Origin: Sitta carolinensis
Lineage: Eukaryota; Chordata; Aves; Passeriformes; Sittidae
Assembly (NCBI GenBank): GCA_032173965.1
Contig: CM063284.1
Location: 111,140,410 to 111,204,409, forward strand
DNA: 64,000 nucleotides
Direction: 5' to 3'
Shown here: one piece after another, positions 41,901-53,900 of the stretch
Numbering within the stretch: the stretch's first letter is position 1
How the letters are laid out: every line of letters starts with the position of its first letter
Made by a program: the position numbers and the translations under genes
The notes under the pieces: model-generated
Seen by the model: only the letters and a program-made list of their open reading frames with translations
What the model was told of the DNA's origin: nothing
The model's database searches: none

Positions 41901-44900
41901 ATGTCTTAGATTTCAAAGCGTAAATTTGGCTGTAGCAGATGTCAGTAAACACGTCAAAAGGCTTTTTATCCTGAAAGCTTGGTATGTGTTAAAGTTACAT
42001 TAATGGTCTGAATTGCAGTAGCTGTGGAAAACTGTAAGTCAACATTTTGAGTATCAAGGGTTTAATTGATGCACTTGTGGTTGTATTTTCACATTATTTT
42101 GATGTAAGGAGTGTAAAACTGAGAACAAATCTTTTTTCCAGAAATATTCAAATGCTTGTCTGAATCCTGAAAATATATTCCCCTTTACACCTAGACTAAA
42201 TAATCTTGCACCATTGACACAACTGTTTGTTCTTATTCTGAATTTTCTTAATTAATTTTTCTACTTTATTTTAATAATGTAATTAGTGTCTAGTTTGCTT
42301 TTAATGAATTGATAACTGTAGAACACAATGTGATACCTGCCTTCCCTCTGATATCTAAAGCCTTGCTTTAACTTTGGCTCGCCATATTTGAGAAGAGTTA
42401 TAGTACATTGATAGATTTGTGTAGTCACTGTCCTAGCACTGAAAGGAAAATACTATGTGAGTTGTAGTCTAAATCATTGAAGCATCAATGACATCAAGCT
42501 TTTGGCAAGTAGAAAGCAAGTCTTGCTCCACTGCAGTTCTGCCATATTTTGTATCCTGAAGAATGACCCCAGATGCATGTGAAATTCTTGAGCTTTTAAA
42601 AGACAGATTCTTCCTTTTACTATTATTATTATCCCACATGCAAATTTTGCATTTTCCACATGTAAATACACATTAACATGTGCTAACAGAATAGAAAAGA
42701 AAATAACAGTTTTCCATTATTTTTCTCCTCCCCTTCTGAAGCTTTAAGAATGGAAGTGAAATTGAACCATAATAATCTCTCAGTCTGGTTTGGGACAGTG
42801 GAGGCATGAAGCCAGAAACTATTGGTGACTGCCATGGAAACCAGTCAATTATTGCTTTTTCAAGTATGTTAAAGGATGCAGAAATGCACTGAGGCTCTCT
42901 TTTTCTCTTTGCCTGTAACTGAGAAGTGTTACCTTAATTCTTCTTAATAATACTACTTTAAGCAAGCTTTATAATCCTTATAAGGAAATGCTCAATGCAA
43001 ATTATGGATGTTTGTATTTCAGGGCTCCTTTTTTCACAAGTTCTTCATGTCAGCTGATAGCCTGTTCTTAGAGAATTACAGTCCATTGAGTTTAGTTGTG
43101 TAAGGATTGTATTTGATTACTGGGATATTTCAAGTCTATGTTCCTGATAACTTTTCTACAAAATTAAACATAACACATAATATTTTCTACAAAAGTATTA
43201 ACTATCTGTGATTGTCTCCATGGGTCCTGCAATGTATGTTATACCCATATTATGGCAGTCATGTCACTGAATGTAATGTAACACACCTGTATTACAGCAC
43301 ACACATTTTTATTCCAATCTAGGTCTCAAAGGAGTTTTAAAGTCTGTCCTTTGAAATCTTTTTACTTACCGTGAACAATCAGCACAGCCGAACGTGTCAA
43401 ACTTAAGACAGTGTTGTAGCAGTTAGCACTTTTGACACTCTCTCTCTATAAAATATATATTTGCAGCAACATTGCAGTTTTCAATCACAATGCCTTACCC
43501 AATTGATGGTTACTTTATTTTCCTTCTGTTCCCCCAAAGTTTAGGCATGTGATCTGAAAGAAAATCTGTAAACTTCGTGTTGGACTTGATTTTCTTTGTT
43601 CTTTATCCAAACAGAACTAACTTTAGTTGAGTACATTTAATGTATTTTTCAAAGTAGTTTCATTGTTTGGTGTTCTTTGGCTTACTTGAAAAAGCAACTA
43701 AATGAGTTTTCTGTTTCTTTAGACTGCATATAGGTGCTCTCATCAATGTTAGAAATCAGTTTAGATGAAGGTGGTTCTTTTGTGTGTTTGCACATGCTTC
43801 ATCACTGACACAGTATTTCAGACGTGGTGAGACATTTCCTGCCCTGAAATGTTTGCTGCTTAAAATAGTTTTGCAAAGTGCAAAACTGCAAAATGATCTA
43901 GAAAAGGTAGGCTGTGGAAGGACTTCTGGAGAGGAGGGAAAAGGTTGGAAGAAGCTGGAAAGGAAAAGGAGGGAAGAAATGAAGGGACTATTTTAGGCTT
44001 TGGGGGCAGTTCTGCAGGAGTTGTGAAGCAATAAATGGGGCAAAGGGAAACACAGTCAAGTGAGAAGAATGTGGAGTGAGTGGGAGTAGAAGAAAATGAA
44101 TGTAATGTGCTGCACTGCCTGGCAGCCTGGTGTCTCCTTAAGCTGCCAATGCTGTAGCTGTGAACGCTGGCACTGCTGCAGCTGGAAGTGCAGAATCTTA
44201 ATTTCAAGATGTTTCTGTGTGTCCCTGTGGATATTGTTAACAAAATTTTTTTCCACTAAGTGCTGAGCATTATTGCAGAAATTATGCCTGTATTGCATTT
44301 GTGTTATACAACACTGTGCCACTTGTGTTTCCATTCTCTCTCATTTTTTTTCTTTCCTTTTATGATAAGTGTTTTTCTAAGGGTTTTCACAGGAAATGGC
44401 AGATCAACCAAAGAGAAATTGGTGTGAATAATTTGTACTTTACTGAATATCTATGTGCAATCCCTCATTTAGTTGATTATTTTGGAATTTCTTCCTTTAA
44501 TCTCAAAAATAACATGTTTACAGTTATCATCTACTTTTAGAAAGAGAATATATAATATGAAAGATCTGAAAGTCTATGACTGTTCCCTGATCTATCTATA
44601 CAGTGACATTACTGTATAGTGAAAAGCATTTTCTTTTTCAGAAACAACTTTTTTAAAAGCTTGCAAGATGGTTATACAGTTCATAACTGTATTGGCTAAA
44701 GATAGGAGAGAAGCAATGTTATAAGGAAGATTTAATTTGCTTAGACCAAATGATCTGTTTTGAGGAAAAAACACTAAACTTTTAAGACCTATAGAAGGGC
44801 TTAGTGCTAAATGCTTGTCTGCTTTTCCACAGTTATATCTGTCTGGTAGGAGATATTACTTCCCATTGCAAGTATTTGTTATTTCTGAAGGCTTGGATTA

Positions 44901-47900
44901 AAACAAAACAGTTGCTTGAAGATGGAAATGTATTTCCTCTTTTAATAGTACCTACTGAATTCTGCAGGTATTTAGTCTAGGTGCTTTAGGATTTAGTTCA
45001 TAAATAATAATTTGGCTTTTAATCACACCTTTCAGTTGAATCCTCTTGTTGCATCCAAGCTTTAACTGGGATGATTACCATAGCATCACCTAAAACAGAG
45101 ACGATAAAACTGAGGTTTCATGGCACAGATCCACTAACTTTAGTAAATGAAACTGAGTGAATAACTATAAACAAAGAATGTGAAAGTAGGTTATCAAACC
45201 ATGTGATAACATCTGTTCCTTGGGAACATGAAAGTAACTATTTCCGTGTCAAGAATAAAACCCTGTTTAAGTGGTGTTATAAGCTGACTGCAATTTTCCT
45301 GTGTGCCCAAACTTCAGTGTATAATATTGAGGCTTCTGTGCGAAATGATGTAATTATCTGCATGCCCTATCAGAGTCAGGTATTTATATTTGAAAGCCTG
45401 GGTCTCTGTCATCTGGAGGATCCTTATCAAGATGAGAGCTCAACTGCGTGGGATAATATGCAGTTGCATGAGAGGAGACCTGGTTCTGTCCCTGAATAGT
45501 TTGCAAGATGCAACACGTGAAGTGGCGTCTCCCCCTTCCCCTCTTTTTTTTTTTAAGAAGGGAATGGAGAGCAAGGGTTATTATAATTCACTTGAATGTA
45601 ATGTTGGCTAACAGTATGCATAAATTGTCCAAACTGTCTTTAACAGCCAGTCATTTTCCCTGAGAGAAAATGAAGATGTCCTTCCTTGTATGCTGGAAAA
45701 AAACATTGGACAAAGCAGGAAAAGCACTTGTAGGTTGTCCATGTTAACATTTTTCAGCATTCTTTGGTCTATCAGAAGATGGCTATTACTCTGATTATAG
45801 TCTGATGGTGAGATCAGTGGTAATGAGATAATATTAGGAAGTGATAGATCGAATTCTTAATGCTAAAGAAGTCAACTAAACTGCTAAAATAATGCTTTTA
45901 AGAGATGCAGTTGCAGTGCAAATGCTACAGATGCCGAGATTGCAGCAGGGTCTATACTCCATAGAGTACAAATCAGTGTCCCTTAACTGGTGTTGAGTAA
46001 TCTTGTTTCGTGCTCATTTTGCACTTTAGCAGCTCACTGTCCCCTACTATTCTTTCCTGTCCTTGTGCACAGCAGACAGCAGCTTTGTTCAGTCTTACCT
46101 TTGGTATCACTATTTAATTCTACATCTACAGCGTACCCTCAGAAATAAACAGTGCTTCTTGCTTTCCAGACTGATTTTGTGTAAAAAGGCACTTGGGCTG
46201 AGACGAGAGCCTCACCTGTTTCGGTCGGCTGATCCATGCCTCAGAACAACCTGTTCTGGGAGAGGCAGGCTGGAACAGCTTGTGGATGTAACTCCAGAGG
46301 TATAGCCTGCTTAACCTGTTTGCCTTGTGAAAGCTGAGGTTTCTGCTCAGGATTAGAAGTTACGGCTTCGATTTCATCTTCCTTACCACTTGTGCATTCT
46401 TTACCTGGCTTAAAAAAAAGTTAGTAAATACAATCTTTGCATTAGGTCTATAAAAAAATCTGGTTTGTTGTAATTTTACTCTCCCCCCAAAGTTCTTTCT
46501 TCGAAGATGAGATTTTCATGCTGACTTTTGTGTGTCTGTGCAAAATCTTATTTTAATGTTTTTTTTTTTTTTTTTGCTTCTTGTTTTCTATAGTGATTAG
46601 TACTACATGCAGGGTACTGCCTGCCAGTGGTGTATGTGTACAGGATTGTGTGTGAGAGCTCAAACCAAACAAAAGCACACACCTCTCCCCCGACAAAAAA
46701 GAATGCACAGCCAAACATACTGCATGCAATCATAATCATCACCTCATTTTCCACTTCAAGGCAGTATGATCTAAACAAGATATGGGAACTGATAAATGAA
46801 GATACAAGTTATTTATTTTGTTAATTATTATTTCATGTGTGATATAAACCACCATTTTGTGGGCTTGTGTACTGTGCTTCAACTTCCTTACTCTGTGAAG
46901 TGTTAAGGAGTTTTCCTGTTCTCCACAACTTTTCTTGGTTTCAAAAATGGTGCAGGAAGCCCAGCATCAGATAATTGTCTCTTGGATCTGACAGCAGCCA
47001 TACCCTTCCATTAATTTCTTCAGAGTTCCATGAAAGCCCTTTCAACTCCTTCAGTGCATGAAATCATCTCTGAAACTGTCCCATTTTCTTTTCTTTTGGT
47101 AACAGCTACTGGTATTTTTCCTTTGGACTGAATCCTATTTTTTGGGGTTACCTTTTAAGACAGTAGCTAATGCAGCTGTAATTTGACAGGGCTTGTAGAA
47201 TAAATGGTGTCAGACATAGGTAAGACTTCCCCAGGAGCTCTTCAAAGGGAAGCCCAGCGAAGTAAGCAGTAGTGTGTAAGGTTTGGTAGCTGGCCTGCTT
47301 CCTCCAGAGATAATCATGAATCAATTTCCTTTATGATAGGAAGCTCTGGGCTGCTGGATGCAATGAGGCTTTTTTGATTAGTCATAGAAGAGAAGTCCTA
47401 ACCACTTGTTTAAAGGTCTCAAAACACCATTAAAGAGGAGATGAGGGTGCAGTCTGTGACCAAATTCTGCTTTGAATAATTAGAGTGTTGCTGCCTACAC
47501 TTCTCCATATTCAAGAAGATACCGCATTCTTCTTTGCTGCTTGGCATAAATGATTTTGTGTGCTAATAACTACTGCATTCCAGCCCTGGGGTGGTGGCAG
47601 CTGGTGACTGCAAAAATTCATTCTCATGTCTGTGTGAAGGGAGATGTTGCTGAAGTTTAGTGGTGGCCAAGTAGGGAGAAAGAAGCTCTGTGGTGCTTGC
47701 TCTTGGAGAATCCCAGAGAAGTGCTTGGGGTGGCCGTCCCAGTGCTTGAGGAGCACATGGCTCTCCTTCCTGTAATGGCAGCCACAAAGTGCTAATGTGT
47801 GTGGAGCAGGACATGTAATTTCCTAGTGCACCAAACCAACACTGATAAATATTTAGGACAGATCAGGTGGTGTGAGTGTGTGTGCTGGGGAGGAATGCTG

Positions 47901-50900
47901 TACTTGGCTAAACAGCCGGGCATTATCTGAGATCCATTTTAAATGTGTGCCGTCTCTGTAATAACTCCGGGTGATTGTTCCAGATAGAAAATTTCAGTTA
48001 GTCTGGTGTGTCAGTTTGGGCTTGCAAGTCAAAAAAATACCTTATTAGTGATTTATGTCTTTTATTGTTGTTCTTTTTTTTTCATATCATTATCTCTGCC
48101 CATGCACTGCTACCTAATCTTGTATTTTTGCTTGCTGTTCCTGTGGTTATTCCATGAGAAGAGAGCTTGGTATTACCAACAGAGAGGCACATGCCTAACT
48201 CTGCACTTCAACATAAAGTTTCTTGTGTGAAGGAATATTTGAATTTTATCTCTCTAGAGTAAAAGTAGCTAGCTTACCAAGAACCAAATTATTTCTCAAG
48301 CTACTAGGAAAGTATATTTGGCATAGACTTTGGTGCTTCAGTTAAAGCTTCAGAAAACACAGAGCTTTGAAGAGAACTGCAAGCTTTAAATCCTTTGTAT
48401 CTTTAATTATCTTTATAGGGCTGAATAATATCCTGTACTATCTGTGTGCACAATGCTTGAATTAATTTTGTGTTGATTAATTAAGGGAAAACTTCTTTTC
48501 TTTTACCTTTACCCTACTCCCTGTAATCCTGCAAGCCAGCTTCTGGTAGAGTTAGCTTCGAGCATTCATTAGCGTAGCCTGGGCCTTTGACATACTGCAC
48601 TGGTGATTTATGCTTGTGAATATTCATTGTGCTAAATCCAGTGGCTTTTCTGCTCACTCTTGTTTTTTAGAGAGTACCATGCAAGATACAAAGTCTTCTT
48701 GGAACCCATAACCAGCTGCCTGGGGTAGATAGAAGTTGGCTATGTTTGAATCCCTTTGTAGGCTTGACATCAAAGTACCTGCAGTGCAAATGCAGGGAAG
48801 ACTGAATAAAAGAAAAGGCAGTTGGCTAGTCACCTGAGTTCACTGTGTGTGTTTGTTAATACTGGTCAGCTTCCACCCATCCTGAGAGCTGTCATGAGAG
48901 GACAGATAGGGGAATTGCAGATAAATTCTGAAAAACACAAGAGAATCACAAAAGGGAAAAAGATAGTCCATGAAAGAACAGGCAGGGAGTAATAGAAAAT
49001 GCTTCCAGAACCAGAGGCAAAGATACGTGAATGAACAAGTAGAAAAGGAGATGCCACAAGATTAATTTTACTCTGTATGTACAGTGATCAGAGTCTGAAA
49101 CTGAAATACTGTTTCAGGCATAACTTGGCTCTGTGACCTTGAGAAAGCCTTGTTCCCTAAGGGTGCTCTAACTAACAGTGAAACCCTGTTAGTTCTGCCA
49201 TTTGAGCTAGGCTGTGGTAGAATAATAGGAGGGAAGACATTTATACTATTTAGGAAAGGATATGGCAGACCAAGTGACCTCTATCTGCAAAAGGTTGCAT
49301 CAATATCTGTACAGAATTTGATACCCATTTTTTGTCTCTAAGACATACTGCAGCATGCTGGAGTATCTTTAGTTTCAGCTGGTGAACTTGTTCATAGTAT
49401 CTGCGAACTCATATTGAGCATCTTATCGGCAAAGTATCTTCATATTACTGGGAAAGATTTACAGTATTATCGGAATGTATGATAACTGAACAAATGAAAG
49501 TATTTAATGAATACAAAGATGAGGCGTGGATACTGATATTTTTCTGCAGAAATCTCTTGAGTGATGTATCTTGGGAGGAAGAGACGGGGGGGGAGATGAG
49601 AAACCCGCACAACTGCTCATCACCTTGCCTCTAATTAGCAATCACTGTCTAAGAGCCTTTTTTTAACAACACAGATTTATGATATATTTTAATAGGGTGG
49701 ATGTGTTAGCTTTCTTTTTGTACAGAAAGCTTTGTAAGGTTCTTTCTGTGCTGAAGCTGGAAACTTCAAATGGAAATGTAACACTTCTATGTTAACTTAT
49801 TGCTGTTGTATTGATAAGAAATATCATGTGCTTATTAAACGGATCAAGTACAGATATTGCTTGCTTCCATCGCAATTGAAGTGAAAAGGTAATTTTTTTC
49901 AGACCTTTTAAAAGCAAACACTATACACATTTCCAAGGTACTGCCAGAGAACTCATGAGATGTTCAAGGGGAAGCAAGAGGTAGCTGAAGCAAATCTCCT
50001 GAGCATGAGGGAAGGGAGTACTTGGTCACAGAAGTAACAACCTGGTATCTTCTTTGCTGCATGTGTGCAAAATCTGTATGCTTATGGAATGCCATCTTGA
50101 TTCCTCTCAAGTCAAGAGTTTTGTCTTTGAACAATTTGGGCTAGGATTTTACAATTTCTCTGGTTGGATTTTTGGTATTTTTTCATTCCCAGTAAATGCA
50201 AATTGACACGGGTAAATATACATTCTTCAGGAATCTTAGCTGCGTAGTTAGGAGAGTATTTGTGGTTTCTTGTTTTGTTTTCTATTTTTATATGTGTACC
50301 AGCCTCTGTATTAACTAGTACCTGTGAGTGCTGTCAAAAATACATCACAAATTAATTAATCTTGCAACCACTTTTTTTTTTTTTTTGATGTGTTTTGATT
50401 AAAAATGCTTAACTTTAAAATATTGGGTCCTGGATGCTCCAATACAGTACTCAATGACTTCTTTGCTTTCCTGTAGTCAAATCTTGGCACAAAAAAATGG
50501 TAATAGTCTGTGCATTTATAGTTGTAATTTTTCCTTAAAAGAAAAAGGGGAGCATTTATAGCTTTTTAGATGACACCCGTCACAGAGAAAATAGGTTTAT
50601 TTTAAAATCAAACTGAACGAGCTGTTTATTGTTTTAGTGATAGAGATTGAGGTTGACTGCTGAATTTTTTTCAGTCAGCCCCCAGATATGGACAAGTGGC
50701 TAGCATGGTATAAAAGAGGGTGTTGTGGAAAGGCCGTCATTGGAAATACAGGCATATTTTAGTGAACAGTCTCCTGCTAAGTATTTGGAGAGATTTGGAT
50801 ATATGGGAGGCAGTAATGAAAATCGCCAGGATCAGGGATGATTACATTAGGATCAGGGGTCAGAGGAAGGAATTGAGGTGGGGAAACTGAGCCTATGTGT

Positions 50901-53900
50901 AGTGGGAAGCATTGTACTTTCAGCCACTGTAACCAAAATGACTGTATTTCAAAATAATAAGCCACGTGGAAAAATCATTTTCATTTGACAATTGTTTATG
51001 CTTTACAGTGGCACTGTTCTAAAACTCTAATGATATTACTGGGGATATTAAAGAAACCAACCAAACAAAATAACAAAAAAATCCGCTTGGAAATTCTTCA
51101 TTGTCATGTTTAAGATATTGATAAAAATGAACAATTTCTTCACTATTTTTCAATTATTGTTTTAAAGTGAATCAAATAATTTTTCTTTGACAGCTTTTCC
51201 CCACCATATTGTTTGTAGGCTTGCCAGCTCTTTTACTGGATACTTGAAAAATCATGTTTGTTGTGTGTTTTGAAAATATTTTTCTTTTTAGAATTCTGAT
51301 GATGGCTACAGTTAAAATGTACAGAACCGGAAGGCTAGGTTTTTGTTCTTTGTTTTTCTTCTCCATTTTTCAGGTTTCCTCTTTAAAGAAAAATTTCCAA
51401 TTGACCAATTAAAAAACCATCAACAACAAAAAACCACTAACAAGCAAACAAAACAAAAGCCTCAAAGTACGGTTTCCTTGGGGAAGTTCAGTCTAAACAA
51501 GTATACAGTAATAAATATTAGCGGAAAGTATTTATTAGACAACCTTTAGCTAGGAAAGCTTCTTAACTCTCAAACCGTCAGTGGGATTAAAACATGCTTA
51601 ATTTGAAGCACTTCCTAAGGGCTTTTCTCGTTTGCATTTTCACTAGCTCAGAAAACTTGAGGTTTGCATCCTTTTTTTAGGTGCAGTGGATATCATAGCT
51701 ATTGGAGAAAAATTAATGCATTCCTAAAGCAAGAGAGTGCATCGCAATGGCGTTTTAAGAATGAAGTACTTGCTTATTGCTTTCACAGTCTTTGAAATCT
51801 TTTATTTCTGGCTCATTTCCAATATGGAAGGAGTTTGTTTTCAGAGAAATATTGTTGCCAAGGGACAGATGTTGACTGTGTTGTGTTTAAAGCAGACTGA
51901 TATTAATTACATACTTTTAGCTATTATACTTCTCTGGATAACTTTTAAGAGGTCCTTCCAATTTCCAGAATACTTAGGTAAGCTCTCGGAACATGACCAC
52001 AGTGTCTCGGCACTTACGTGAAAAATTTATTAGAGAACTGGCAAGAGCTGAACTTACTTTTGTGCAGTTGAGAAACACTGTTTTCAGATGATTACACTAA
52101 TTAATAACATAGAACAGCTTTAGCAAATTTAGCAAATGCTGTGATTTTCCTCCCTTTCCTCTTTTGTCTTTCAAGTCTTTATCTGAGCCAGTCGTCAAAC
52201 AAGTTGTGTGGAGCACTACTTAGTGCATTTGACCAGAGGAATGGGCTAATTTTTTTCAAGACCTATTCTGTGATTGAGGCAGCATGATCCGGAGCAACAT
52301 CAGCCTTTGGGGTTTTCCAGTTTCCCATTGATAATGCAAAAGTTAAAGTTGTGCATTTGGGGTTTTGGTTCTTTCAAGGATCAATCTGAGTTACTTAACT
52401 TGCCTCGTTTACAGTTTTATGTCAGCTTACTTGAGCTGGCCTAGTGCTGGTGGTCCCAGTGACAGGCCTGTCCCTGTTCACCCCACCAGAACTTGGAGTC
52501 ACTGTTGGTTTGGTTGTTTTGGGCTTTTTTCAGCTAGCTCCTGAAGACTAAGCCCAGCTCATGTTGCTTAGTCCTCTGCATGTTTCAGTGGTTTAGATAA
52601 TTTTGTTCTGTACTTGGTAAAATGTCACTTTCCAAGTATTTTTGCTTAATACTCAGTACTTTAAGACACACTGGGTCAAGAGAATATAATGCATGTAACA
52701 GCTGTGCAGAGCTCACCTTAGGGAGCCAACCCAGCAACCTTAACCTGCTTCTGTAGGAGCCCTAGAGGAGAGTAAAATAAGCTCAGCCAAAGCAGGTGAA
52801 TTTTCCCTCCCAGCCCTCTTCTCAGCCTTCCATGTCTCTGCAGAGTTGTTTTTTCTGTGTTCTTGCTCTCTCCTCCCGTCCCTCCCTCAGTGGGATTAGT
52901 TCAGTGTGTCCTGTGAGTTTCTGGGAGAAAAGCTCTAGTGAGGTTCTGTGGGTTTGAACTCCAGCCCTGCTGGCTCCCAGCCCTGACTGCTGACCAGTGA
53001 TCCATCATCCTTGGAGCTACCTGGAGACAGCCCAACAGTTTATGCTCAGTATTCGAAACCTTCCTGGAAGCTCTAGGCCTGCTGGATGTGGATGAAGGCC
53101 TGCTTTAGTGTTCAAAATCATGTATTAACAGAAGGTTACATACTTGTTGCCAGCTACAAGCTGTCAATAGTGGCATGTGTTTCTTCCTTCCATTCATACT
53201 ATGGAAGCTGACCTTCCTGTTTTCTTGAATCCCAATATAAAAGCTCTCTTTCTTTCAGCTGCCAGTCATGATCCCTTGCCACTCATTAGCCTCTCTCTGC
53301 TTCTCTCAAAACTTGCCTTAGATAAGAGCATTAGGTTAATTTTCTAGATCTAGTTATTTAACAAAAACTAAATGTTACTCATCTCCATTGTCCCTCAAGA
53401 GAAGAGCCTTATATTCAGGAGTTAATGTTGATTGACAAAAGATTAATATACATTTACGGTGAAGTTGTCCAAGTTATGCTAATAAATTGGCATTCCAGTT
53501 GTGGATTACTGGGTAACATAAAACTGCCTACATAAAGCTATACTGTCTCATTAGCATTCTGTTCAAATAGCCTTTTATCTTTATTTGTTTAGGCAATTTG
53601 CCAGAAATATCTGAGTACTCCTCCGATAATGACAGCGTGGGAGAAGCAGAGGCGACCCTGGCGACCACTACTCCAGGATCCAGTAAGGGATTACAGCCGA
53701 GGTCAGGAGGGGACGCAGGGGATGTCCCAACACGACCGGCCAGCGAGTGGCTGAGGTCAGCACAGGCCCTTCTCCACACCCCCGGGAAGCAGGCGGGAAA
53801 GGCCCCCAGGGCCCCTGCGAGTCTGCCAAGAAGAGGAAGCTACTGAGGTAAACGAGCTGTCCACCTTAAGGAACTCTTTTTGGGGGTGTTTTCTTAAATT

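Larger units (their letters stand above)
15221..53592 (+). other. SPIDR intron 5 (38 kb)
   Basis: By far the largest interval without a recognised exon. It holds CR1 fragments at 15.4, 16.1, 16.7, 19.4 and 20.6 kb, a GC-rich island at 16255-16560, a copy of the LTR-like unit at 28241-28466 and a (GTTTT)-type T-rich tract near 30520-30568. It also holds GC-rich patches near 33 kb, long T-tracts (33340, 33770, 38567) and a dispersed old repeat near 38.35 kb. The open frames, the longest about 160 codons at 35630-36112, show no homology I recognise. Exons 5 and 6 do not join in frame, so an undetected small exon here is possible. Confidence 0.6.
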
